Under the pieces are notes generated by a model. That model searched no databases. It saw nothing but the letters and a program-made list of their open reading frames with translations, and was not told where the DNA came from. Positions 22,758 to 30,715 of a stretch of DNA of 64,000 nucleotides are shown in pieces. Source of the DNA: Tabrizicola sp. (lineage in GTDB: Bacteria > Pseudomonadota > Alphaproteobacteria > Rhodobacterales > Rhodobacteraceae); the NCBI RefSeq assembly GCF_022842145.1, contig NZ_JALHQD010000005.1, positions 214,905-278,904 on the forward strand, in the 5' to 3' direction. The position numbers and the translations under genes were made by a program. Numbering within the stretch: the stretch's first letter is position 1; each line of letters begins with the position of its first letter.

Positions 22758-22914
22758 GTCGTCCGCGATCCGGTGCTGCGCCGAAGAAATGCGCCCAAAG
22801 GGCGGGCATGTGACGACGGGATCGCCCGAAAAATGGGCCTCTGGATGTTCTCCCCTCGCCCATGCGCCGCCGCCCATTGCCGCCTGCAAGCCATCCGGCA
22901 TTCTGACCGTGAGT

Positions 22915-23025
22915 TGACGGCTAGGGTTCCGGCGCAGCTGTGCGTGTCTGGTCCGAGAGCTGTCACCGCAGGGAGAGACATCCCCTGCGGCGCACGGCGG
23001 GACAAAAACCCGGGAGACCTCGTCA
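22915..23025 (+). ncRNA. Guanidine-I (ykkC) riboswitch
   Basis: The 329-base gap 22758-23086 contains the ykkC signature elements in order: CTAGGGTTCCG at 22921, GGTCCGAGAG at 22950, and ACGGCGGGACAAAAACCCGG at 22994 followed by GAGA. A closing helix TGACG/CGTCA (22915-22919 with 23021-23025) brackets them. Guanidine-I riboswitches bind guanidinium and turn on exporters or degradation genes. Here it heads an operon of ABC transporter, DUF1989 proteins, biotin carboxylase and allophanate hydrolase, which fits guanidine degradation. The motif match is direct; binding is inferred. Confidence 0.95.
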
Positions 23026-23057
23026 GGCCAAGGGATTGGCGGCGAAGGTTCGTCCAT

Positions 23058-23081
23058 TTCCCTTATGCAACAGGAAGGGAA
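23058..23081 (+). promoter_or_regulatory. Ribosome-binding-site hairpin (riboswitch expression platform)
   Basis: TTCCCTT (23058-23064) pairs with AAGGGAA (23075-23081) across a 10-base loop and buries the purine-rich ribosome-binding site of the gene at 23087. AAGGGA at 23030-23035, directly after the aptamer, can compete for TCCCTT (23059-23064). It lies partly in the loop of a GCCAA-GGGA-TTGGC hairpin. This offers a translational switch in which the bound aptamer frees the ribosome-binding site. Confidence 0.55.
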
Positions 23082-23086
23082 GAACC

Positions 23087-24154
23087 ATGATTTCGCGTCG
23101 CTCACTGCTATTGGCCGGGGTTTCTGTGCTGGCGCTGCCACTGGCAGGCCCCGCATCGGCTCAAAGCCGCACCGAGTTCAAAGTCGCATGGTCGATCTAT
23201 GTCGGCTGGATGCCCTGGGGCTACGCGGCGGACAGCGGCATCGTCAAGAAATGGGCGGACAAGTACGGGCTGACGATCCAGGTGACGCAGTTCAACGACT
23301 ATGTGGAATCCCTCAATCAGTACACGGCCGGGGCCTATGACGCGGTGACGGTCACCAATATGGACGCGCTGTCGATCCCCTCGGCGGGCGGCGTGGATAC
23401 GACCGCGGTGATCGTGGGTGACTTCTCGGCTGGCAATGACGCGGTGTTCCTGAAGGGCGCAGGCGGCTTGGCGGACCTCAAAGGCAAGCGCGTCAACCTC
23501 GTGGAGTTTTCGGTCTCGCACTACCTTCTGGCGCGCGGACTGGACTCGGTCGGTCTGTCCGAAGCGGACGTGACCGTCGTCAACACTGCAGATCCCGATA
23601 TGGTGGGCGCGTTCCAGACGGCCGACGTCGAGGCGATGGTGACCTGGAATCCGATGGTGGCCGAGATCGAAAAGCTGCCCGATGCGACAAAGATTTTCGA
23701 CAGCGCGCAGATCCCGGGCGAGATCATCGACCTGATGGTGGCCAGCACCGCGTCCCTCGCCGAGAACCCCGACTTCGGCAAGGCGCTGGCTGGTATCTGG
23801 TACGAGACCGCCGCGCTGATGGTTTCTGACACGCCGGAAGGGGCTGCCGCACGGGCGGCGATGGGGGCGGCCTCCGGCACCGATCAGGCCGGGTTCGAAG
23901 CGCAGATGGCGGCGACCAAGCTCTTTGACAAACCCGCCGATGCCGTGGCGTTCACCACCTCGCCCGACCTTAAGGCGACGATGGAGCTTGTCCGCACCTT
24001 CCTGTTCGACAAAGGGCTGCTCGGGGCCGGTGCGCCTTCGGCAGATGTCATCGGGATCGAACTTCCGGCGGGCGACGTGCTGGGTGACGCGGCCAACGTG
24101 AAGCTTCGCTTCACTGCGGACTACATGCAGATGGCTGCTGACGGCCCGCTGTAG
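23087..24154 (+). CDS. NitT/TauT-type ABC binding protein, probably for guanidine
   Basis: The 355-residue product has a signal sequence with twin arginine (MISRRSLLLAGVSVLALPLA) and the SsuA/NMT1-like fold (VAWSIYVGWMPWGYAADSG, VTVTNMDALSIPSAGGVDTT). It begins right after the guanidine riboswitch and its RBS hairpin, so guanidine or a closely related compound is the likely ligand. Binding proteins of this type linked to urea carboxylase-like genes have been annotated as urea, nitrate or taurine transporters. The start at 23087 is set by the RBS GGAAGGGAAG. Confidence 0.88.
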   Translation: MISRRSLLLAGVSVLALPLAGPASAQSRTEFKVAWSIYVGWMPWGYAADSGIVKKWADKYGLTIQVTQFNDYVESLNQYTAGAYDAVTVTNMDALSIPSAGGVDTTAVIVGDFSAGNDAVFLKGAGGLADLKGKRVNLVEFSVSHYLLARGLDSVGLSEADVTVVNTADPDMVGAFQTADVEAMVTWNPMVAEIEKLPDATKIFDSAQIPGEIIDLMVASTASLAENPDFGKALAGIWYETAALMVSDTPEGAAARAAMGAASGTDQAGFEAQMAATKLFDKPADAVAFTTSPDLKATMELVRTFLFDKGLLGAGAPSADVIGIELPAGDVLGDAANVKLRFTADYMQMAADGPL

Positions 24155-24163
24155 TTGCCCCGG

Positions 24164-24982
24164 ATGCGCCTGATCAACCTCACGCCCGGCAAGGGAGGGC
24201 GTCTTTTGCTGGGCGCTCTGCCGTTCGTGGTGCTGGCGCTGGCCTATCTGGTCGGCTCGGCCCTGCGGCTGGCCGACAACCCCGGCGACAAGCTGTTGCC
24301 GTCGCTCGGGGCGATGGGGCGGATGATCGAGGTGATGGCCTTTACCCCCGACAAGCGCACGGGGGCCTACCTTTTGTGGACCGACACGGCGGCCAGCCTC
24401 TTCCGCCTGTGGTCGGGCTTGGCAATTGCCACGGTCATCGCGCTGGTCATCGGCCTGCTGAACGGCGTGCTGCCCGTGATGCGGGCCTTGCTGGCACCTT
24501 TCGTGGCCTTCCTGTCGATGGTCCCTCCGCTGGCCCTTCTCCCGGTGCTGTTCATCGTGCTGGGCCTCGGCGAAGTGTCGAAGATTGCCCTGATCGTGAT
24601 CGGAGTGGCCCCGATCCTGACGCGTGATCTTGCGCTGACGGCCGCTGCACTGCCCCGCGAGCAGATCGTGAAAGCCGAAACCCTGTCCGCCTCCAGCTGG
24701 CTGATCGCATGGCGCGTGGTGCTGCCACAGGTCATGCCGCGGCTGATCGACAGTCTGCGTCTGCAGCTTGGCCCCGCCTTCCTGTTTCTGATCGCCGCCG
24801 AGGCGATCTCGGCCGAAGGCGGCCTTGGCTACCGCATCTTCCTTGTCCGCCGCTATCTCTCGATGGACATCATCTTCCCCTATGTCGTCTGGATCACGGT
24901 CCTCGCCGTGGCAATGGACCTCGCCCTGCGCCTCTTGCGCCGCCGCCTATACCCCTGGGCCGAGCCGGAGGGTCGGGCATGA
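24164..24982 (+). CDS. ABC transporter permease (SsuC/TauC type), probably guanidine
   Basis: The 272-residue inner-membrane permease has about six helices and the EAA-like loop LPREQIVKAETLSASSWLIA. Two starts are possible: a TTG at 24155 directly after the binding-protein stop or the ATG at 24164 used here; neither has a clear RBS, so it is probably translationally coupled. The stop overlaps the ATPase start (ATGA). Confidence 0.88.
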   Translation: MRLINLTPGKGGRLLLGALPFVVLALAYLVGSALRLADNPGDKLLPSLGAMGRMIEVMAFTPDKRTGAYLLWTDTAASLFRLWSGLAIATVIALVIGLLNGVLPVMRALLAPFVAFLSMVPPLALLPVLFIVLGLGEVSKIALIVIGVAPILTRDLALTAAALPREQIVKAETLSASSWLIAWRVVLPQVMPRLIDSLRLQLGPAFLFLIAAEAISAEGGLGYRIFLVRRYLSMDIIFPYVVWITVLAVAMDLALRLLRRRLYPWAEPEGRA

Positions 24983-25815
24983 CCGCTCTCACCATCCAGA
25001 ACCTCTGGAAAGAGTATGGTCCGCAGGTCGTCCTGGAAAGCGTCAGCCTGACCATTGCGCCACGCGCCTTTGTGGCTCTGGTCGGTCCGTCCGGCTGCGG
25101 GAAGACGACCTTCCTGCGGATGCTCCTGGGACAGGAACAACCGACACGCGGGACGATCGTGATGGACGGCGCACCCCTCCCCCGCGAGCCGGGACCCGAT
25201 CGCGGCGTGGTCTATCAGCGCTATTCGGTCTTTCCCCACCTGACGGCTCTGCAGAACGTCATGATCGGTCCGGAAATGCGCGCGGCACGACTGGCAGGCC
25301 GGCTCTGGGGCAAGGCGCGAAAGGGGCTGGCAGACGACGCCGCCACCTTGTTGCACGAGGTCGGTCTGGCAGGTGCCGAGGACAAGTTCCCCGCCCAGCT
25401 GTCGGGGGGCATGCAGCAGCGGCTGGCCCTGGCCCAGACCCTGATGATGCGACCGAAACTGCTGCTTCTGGACGAACCCTTCGGCGCGCTAGACCCCGGG
25501 ATAAGGGCCGAGATCCACGCCCTGATGCGTCGGCTCTGGCATGAACATCCCATGACGGTGGTCATGGTGACCCATGACATGCGCGAGGCCTTTGCTCTGG
25601 CCACACGGGTCATCGCCTTCGACCGCCCGCGCCAACGCCCCGAAGAGCGCGAGCGGTATGGGGCCACCATCACCAACGATATCGCCCTGTGGCCCCCGCG
25701 CGTGGCGGGCCGACAGACGATCTATGACGCCGACATTCCCGCCGGCGACGAAGACCTCAGCCGTTTTGCCATCCAACCTGGTCCGCCCCGGCCCGATCAA
25801 GGAGCCCTTCGCTGA
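24979..25815 (+). CDS. ABC transporter ATPase with C-terminal extension, probably guanidine
   Basis: The 278-residue ATPase of the SsuB/TauB group has Walker A GPSGCGKT (36-43), signature LSGGMQQRLALAQ (141-153), Walker B LLLLDEP (161-167) and H loop VTHDMREAF. About 60 residues after the usual end (RPRQRPEERERYGATITND, ALWPPRVAGRQTIYDADIP) form an extension I do not recognise as a regulatory domain. It overlaps both neighbours by 4 and 1 bases. Confidence 0.88.
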   Translation: MTALTIQNLWKEYGPQVVLESVSLTIAPRAFVALVGPSGCGKTTFLRMLLGQEQPTRGTIVMDGAPLPREPGPDRGVVYQRYSVFPHLTALQNVMIGPEMRAARLAGRLWGKARKGLADDAATLLHEVGLAGAEDKFPAQLSGGMQQRLALAQTLMMRPKLLLLDEPFGALDPGIRAEIHALMRRLWHEHPMTVVMVTHDMREAFALATRVIAFDRPRQRPEERERYGATITNDIALWPPRVAGRQTIYDADIPAGDEDLSRFAIQPGPPRPDQGALR

Positions 25816-26609
25816 TGCCCCATACCCCCAGGCCGCCCGAGGCCATCGCCGCCGACCGCGCAAGATACGAAGACCACCAGCGAAAGGGGCTGACCTTTGC
25901 CCCCAAGGCCCCTCCGGTCCCCAGTTCGCTGCCCGCGCCGCCACCCTTTGGTGTGGTGCGCGAACAGGTCATTCCGGGGGGATGGTATGCGACGTTCACG
26001 CTGGCCCAAGGCCAGATCCTGCGGCTGCAGGCGGGCGGTCTTGGCGGTTCCGTTTCGTTGGCGGCATGGGCGGCGGGAGATACCTCCGAGCGCCTGAACC
26101 TGCCCGACACTATCAAGGTCCAGTGGACGACCGATCTGCGAAAGGGACGTGTCCTGTTTTCCGACATGGGCCGGGTGATGCTGTCGATCACCGAAGACAG
26201 CTCGGGTGCGCATGACGTGCTGACCGGTGGATCGGGCAGCACCGGCGCGGGCACCCCGACCATGCGCAATACCCGGGACAACATGATCCTTGCCGCCGCC
26301 AAGCTCGGGCTGAACCGGCGCGACCTGCCGATGCTGATGACCTTCTTCGCCCCGGTCCGGGTGGATGCCGAAGGGCGGTTCTTCTGGAACGCCACGCTGT
26401 TGTCCGGAAGCGACTGGGTCGAGCTGCGGGCCGAGATGCCGCTGATGCTGGCCCTGTCCAACACCCGGCACCCGATGGACCCGACCGGGTCCGAAGTGCC
26501 CGGCGTGACCGCCACGCTGCAGGCCGCCCGACCGGTGCCGGACGATGATCTGTGCCGCACGGCCACCGCCGAGGCGACGCGCGGTTTTGTCAACAATGCA
26601 AGGGGTTAA
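25815..26609 (+). CDS. Urea carboxylase-associated protein 2 (DUF1989), carboxyguanidine deiminase subunit
   Basis: The 264-residue DUF1989 protein contains the family features QILRLQAGGLGGSVSLAAW, DDLR-like GRVLFSDMGRVMLSITED and RRDLPMLMTFFAPVRV. It is the larger of the two proteins always found with this type of carboxylase. Published work on bacterial guanidine use assigned the pair to CgdA/CgdB, which together convert carboxyguanidine to allophanate and ammonia. I cannot say from sequence alone which subunit name applies. The ATG shares one base with the ATPase stop (TGATG). Confidence 0.9.
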   Translation: MPHTPRPPEAIAADRARYEDHQRKGLTFAPKAPPVPSSLPAPPPFGVVREQVIPGGWYATFTLAQGQILRLQAGGLGGSVSLAAWAAGDTSERLNLPDTIKVQWTTDLRKGRVLFSDMGRVMLSITEDSSGAHDVLTGGSGSTGAGTPTMRNTRDNMILAAAKLGLNRRDLPMLMTFFAPVRVDAEGRFFWNATLLSGSDWVELRAEMPLMLALSNTRHPMDPTGSEVPGVTATLQAARPVPDDDLCRTATAEATRGFVNNARG

Positions 26610-26613
26610 GGCA

Positions 26614-27207
26614 ATGCAGATCCACGAGATTCCCGCCGAAAAGCCCTGGTCCGGCATTGTCCGCAAGGGCCAGACCATCCGCATCATCGATGCCTATGGC
26701 CAGCAGGCCATCGACACGATCTTCTACAACGCCGGTGATTTCGGCGAACGCTATTCGGCGCAGGACACGATGCGCGAACAGGGGGCAGCCTACGTCACCA
26801 CCGGCACCCGGGTCATGTCGAACGAGGGCCGCCCGATGCTGACGGTGACCGCAGACACCTCGGGTCGGCACGACACCTGCGCGGGTTGCTGTTCCTGCGA
26901 AAGCAACACCGTCCGCTTTGGCGAAGGCACCCGGCATCTGCATGCCTGCCGCGAGAACTTCATCCTGGAACTTTCGCGCCACGGCATGACCAAGCGCGAC
27001 ATCGTGCCGAACATCAACTTCTTCATGAACGTGCCGATCAGCCCGAACGGGGCCATGACCATCGACGACGGCATTTCGGCGCCCGGCGACCATGTGGAAC
27101 TGGTGGCGGAAATGGATGTGCTTTGCGTGATCTCGAACTGCCCGCAAATCAACAACCCCTGCAACGGGTTCGATCCGACGCCGATCCGCGTCGAGATCCG
27201 GGACTAG
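26614..27207 (+). CDS. Urea carboxylase-associated protein 1 (DUF1989), carboxyguanidine deiminase subunit
   Basis: The 197-residue DUF1989 protein shows the metal-binding pattern HDTCAGCCSCESN near residues 89-101, then HLHACRENF and a late cluster VISNCPQINNPCNG. With the preceding protein it should form the heteromeric carboxyguanidine deiminase (CgdAB). The start MQIHEIPAEKPWSG at 26614 is 4 bases after the upstream stop and has AAGG nearby. Its stop is 4 bases before the carboxylase start, so the three are co-translated. Confidence 0.9.
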   Translation: MQIHEIPAEKPWSGIVRKGQTIRIIDAYGQQAIDTIFYNAGDFGERYSAQDTMREQGAAYVTTGTRVMSNEGRPMLTVTADTSGRHDTCAGCCSCESNTVRFGEGTRHLHACRENFILELSRHGMTKRDIVPNINFFMNVPISPNGAMTIDDGISAPGDHVELVAEMDVLCVISNCPQINNPCNGFDPTPIRVEIRD

Positions 27208-27211
27208 CGCC

Positions 27212-30200
27212 ATGTTCAAGACCGTGCTCGTGGCGAACCGGGGTGAGATCGCGGTGCGCATCATCCGAACCCTGCGTGCGATGGGAATATCCCCCGTCGC
27301 CGTCTATTCCGACGCCGACCGCTTCGCCCCCCACGTCCGGCTGGCAGATCAGGCCGTCCGTCTGGGACCGGCACCTGCGGCCGAAAGCTATCTGAACGTG
27401 GCCGCCGTCATCGCCGCAGCCCGCGCCACCGGGGCCGAGGCAGTGCATCCGGGCTATGGCTTCCTGTCGGAGAATGCCGCTTTTGCCGAGGCTTTGGCCG
27501 CAGAAGGCATCGCCTTCATCGGGCCGGAACCTGCCCATCTGCGCGCCTTCGGGCTGAAGCATACCGCCCGCGAATTGGCCCAGGCGGCTGGCGTTCCCCT
27601 CTTGCCCGGCACCGGACTTTTGGCCGATCCGAAGGCGGCAGCCACAGCCGCATCGGCGCTGGGTTATCCGGTGATGCTGAAATCCACGGCCGGCGGTGGC
27701 GGCATCGGGATGAGCCGCTGTGATGACGAAGCAGCACTGCTCGCCGCTTTTGCCGGGGTGGAGCGCACGGCAAAGGCCAGCTTCGGCGATGCACGGGTCT
27801 ACCTCGAACGGTTCGTCGCCCGCGCCCGCCATGTCGAGGTGCAGGTTTTCGGCAACGGTCGCGGTCGGGCCGTGGCCTTGGGTGAACGCGACTGCTCGCT
27901 GCAACGTCGCAACCAGAAAGTCATCGAGGAAACACCCGCGCCCAACCTTCCCGAAGCCGTGCGCCAGCGCCTCTTCCGCGCCGCCGAGTCGCTGTGTGCC
28001 AGCGTCGGCTATGCCTCGGCCGGGACGGTGGAATTCATCTATGACCCCGACCGGCAGGACATCGCCTTTCTCGAGGTGAACACCCGGTTGCAGGTCGAAC
28101 ATCCGGTTACCGAAGCGGTGCTCGGCATCGATCTGGTCGAATGGATGGTCCGGCTGGCGGCGGGCAAAGATCCGATCCCCGAAACCCTCCCTGCGCCGCA
28201 AGGACATGCCATCGAAGCCCGGCTTTATGCCGAAGCACCGCATGCCGGCTTTCGCCCCTCGGCCGGGCGGCTGACGGACGTCGCCTTCCCGGAAAACGTC
28301 AGGGTGGATGGCTGGATCGCGACGGGCACGGTCGTCGAACCCCACTACGACCCGATGCTGGCCAAGATCATTGTGCATGCGGCCGACCGCCCCAGCGCAA
28401 TCGCCGCGCTGCAAGATGCGCTGTCATCGTCGCGCGTGGCCGGGATTGCGACCAATCTGGACTATCTGGCCGCCATCGCCGGATCGCCGATGTTCGCCGC
28501 AGGGGATGTGACAACCGCAGCCCTGAACACCTTCGCCTTTGCGCCAAAGGGGATCGAGGTGCTGTCGCCCGGCGCGCAGTCCAGCTTGCAGGAACTGCCC
28601 GGGCGGCTTGGCCTTTGGCACGTCGGCGTGCCGCCCTCCGGCCCGATGGACGCCCGCAGTCATCGCAATGCAAACCGGATGGTCGGCAACCCGCCTGACA
28701 CCTCCGCGCTAGAAATGACGATGACGGGGCCGACCTTGCGGTTCCTGTCTCGGGCCCGCGTCGCACTTGCGGGCGCCCGAATGCAGATGGTCCTCGACGG
28801 TGCGCCCGTGACAGACCCGGTGTTCGAGGTTCCTGCGGGCGGCGTGCTGACAGTCGGAGCCATCCAAGGGCCGGGCATGCGCGCCTATCTGGCTGTGGCC
28901 GGGGGCTTTGACCTGCCTGAAATTCTCGGATCCCGCGCGACCTTTGGCTTGGGCGGATTTGGCGGCCACGCCACAGGCGTCTTGCGCACGGGCGATCTGC
29001 TACCTTTGGCCGATGCGCCGGTCGGTGCGCCCTCGGCACCCGAAGAGGCCGCCTTGACCAATGCCTGGACGCTGAAGGTTGTCTACGGCCCCCACGGCGC
29101 GCCCGACTTCTTTGCTCCCGAAGACATCGAGACGCTGTTCTCCACCACTTACGAGGTCCACTACAATTCGGACCGGACCGGGGTCCGGCTCATCGGCCCA
29201 GCGCCAACATGGGCGCGTGCTGACGGGGGCGAAGCCGGCCTGCACCCTTCGAACCTGCATGACAACGCCTATGCCGTGGGGGCGATCGACTTTACCGGAG
29301 ACATGCCGATCCTGCTCGGCCCTGACGGCCCAAGCCTTGGCGGTTTCGTCTGCCCCGCGGTGGTTGCAGATGAAGACCTCTGGAAACTCGGACAGCTCCG
29401 TCCCGGCGACACCTTGCGCTTTTCGCCCGCCGAGCGGCCCGCCGACCCGATTGCGGGACCCGCCTATGGCCGTTCCGGCTCGCCCATCCTGTGGCAGGGC
29501 GGAGACGGGGTCAGCGTGGCCTACCGACGGCAGGGCGACGCGAACCTGCTGGTCGAATACGGACCGATGATGCTGGACGTGGTCCTTCGCCTAAGGGTGC
29601 ATCTCCTGATGCAGGCCGTCGCCGCATCGGGCCTGCCGGTCATCGACCTTACCCCCGGGATAAGGTCACTGCAGATCCACTACGATCCAGCCCGGTTGTC
29701 GCGTCACGACCTGATTGCCAAGTTGCAGCGCATCGAAGCCAGTCTGCCGCCCGCAGGCTCGGTCAAGGTTCCCAGCCGCGTCGTGCATCTGCCCCTGTCC
29801 TGGAACGACCCGCAGGCAGAGCTTGCGATGCGCAAGTATCAGGACCTAGTGCGCCCCGATGCCCCCTGGTGCCCCTCGAACATCGAGTTCATCCGGCGCA
29901 TCAACGGCCTTGCGGATGAGGCTGCGGTCCAACGTACGATCCTTGATGCCCGTTACCTGGTGCTGGGCCTGGGCGACGTCTACCTTGGCGCGCCGGTTGC
30001 CACGCCCGTCGATCCGCGCCACCGACTCGTGACCACCAAATACAACCCTGCCCGGACCTGGACGCCCGAGAATGCCGTCGGCATCGGCGGGGCCTACATG
30101 TGCATCTACGGAATGGAAGGACCGGGCGGCTATCAGCTTTTCGGCCGCACCATACAGGTCTGGAACACCTGGGCGCGCACTCCGGCTTTCAAGGACCGCC

Positions 30201-30715
30201 CCTGGCTTCTGGATTTCTTCGATCAGATCCGGTTTGATCTGGTGACACCCGACGAACTGGCCGAAGCGCGGCTGGCCTTCCCGCATGGCGGCTATCCCGT
30301 CCGGATCGAGGAGACGGTTCTGGACTGGTCGGCAGAACTTGCCCAACAGGCGCGCGATGGCGCCGACATCGCTGCGGCCAAGGCCCGCCAACAAGCGGCT
30401 TTCGAGGCGGAACGCCAGCGATGGAAGGACGCGGGCCTCGACAGCTTCACCCCCTTGGAACAGCCCGGCGCCGAACAGACCGCACTTCCGCAGGGTTGCA
30501 CGGGGATAGAAAGCCCGGTGCCCGGCTCCTTGTGGAAATTCCTGGTCGAACCCGGGTCCCGCATCACCGCGGGTGATACCGTGGCGATCATCGAATCCAT
30601 GAAGATGGAGATTGCCGTGATGGCTCCGATCTCGGGTCGCCTGCGGTCGGTGAACACAAGCCCGGGGCGGACCGTCCGCGCGGGCGAAATCCTTGCCGTG
30701 ATGGAGACGACATGA
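27212..30715 (+). CDS. Biotin-dependent guanidine/urea carboxylase
   Basis: The 1167-residue single-chain enzyme has, in order, the biotin carboxylase domain (MFKTVLVANRGEIAVRIIRT; ATP-grasp KSTAGGGGIGMSR), the AHS2/KipA-like and AHS1/KipI-like carboxyltransferase domains (about 450-1060) and a C-terminal biotinyl domain with biotin-accepting K1131 in ESMKMEIAV. It carboxylates guanidine to carboxyguanidine or urea to allophanate using ATP and bicarbonate. The riboswitch and the DUF1989 pair favour guanidine, since true urea carboxylase does not need them. No hydrolase domain is fused; atzF is separate. The stop overlaps atzF by 4 bases. Confidence 0.93.
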   Translation: MFKTVLVANRGEIAVRIIRTLRAMGISPVAVYSDADRFAPHVRLADQAVRLGPAPAAESYLNVAAVIAAARATGAEAVHPGYGFLSENAAFAEALAAEGIAFIGPEPAHLRAFGLKHTARELAQAAGVPLLPGTGLLADPKAAATAASALGYPVMLKSTAGGGGIGMSRCDDEAALLAAFAGVERTAKASFGDARVYLERFVARARHVEVQVFGNGRGRAVALGERDCSLQRRNQKVIEETPAPNLPEAVRQRLFRAAESLCASVGYASAGTVEFIYDPDRQDIAFLEVNTRLQVEHPVTEAVLGIDLVEWMVRLAAGKDPIPETLPAPQGHAIEARLYAEAPHAGFRPSAGRLTDVAFPENVRVDGWIATGTVVEPHYDPMLAKIIVHAADRPSAIAALQDALSSSRVAGIATNLDYLAAIAGSPMFAAGDVTTAALNTFAFAPKGIEVLSPGAQSSLQELPGRLGLWHVGVPPSGPMDARSHRNANRMVGNPPDTSALEMTMTGPTLRFLSRARVALAGARMQMVLDGAPVTDPVFEVPAGGVLTVGAIQGPGMRAYLAVAGGFDLPEILGSRATFGLGGFGGHATGVLRTGDLLPLADAPVGAPSAPEEAALTNAWTLKVVYGPHGAPDFFAPEDIETLFSTTYEVHYNSDRTGVRLIGPAPTWARADGGEAGLHPSNLHDNAYAVGAIDFTGDMPILLGPDGPSLGGFVCPAVVADEDLWKLGQLRPGDTLRFSPAERPADPIAGPAYGRSGSPILWQGGDGVSVAYRRQGDANLLVEYGPMMLDVVLRLRVHLLMQAVAASGLPVIDLTPGIRSLQIHYDPARLSRHDLIAKLQRIEASLPPAGSVKVPSRVVHLPLSWNDPQAELAMRKYQDLVRPDAPWCPSNIEFIRRINGLADEAAVQRTILDARYLVLGLGDVYLGAPVATPVDPRHRLVTTKYNPARTWTPENAVGIGGAYMCIYGMEGPGGYQLFGRTIQVWNTWARTPAFKDRPWLLDFFDQIRFDLVTPDELAEARLAFPHGGYPVRIEETVLDWSAELAQQARDGADIAAAKARQQAAFEAERQRWKDAGLDSFTPLEQPGAEQTALPQGCTGIESPVPGSLWKFLVEPGSRITAGDTVAIIESMKMEIAVMAPISGRLRSVNTSPGRTVRAGEILAVMETT

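Noticed and set aside
27212..30715. Plain urea carboxylase
   Set aside because: The riboswitch and the DUF1989 pair point to guanidine. Urea use is kept as an alternative because the specificity residue was not verified.
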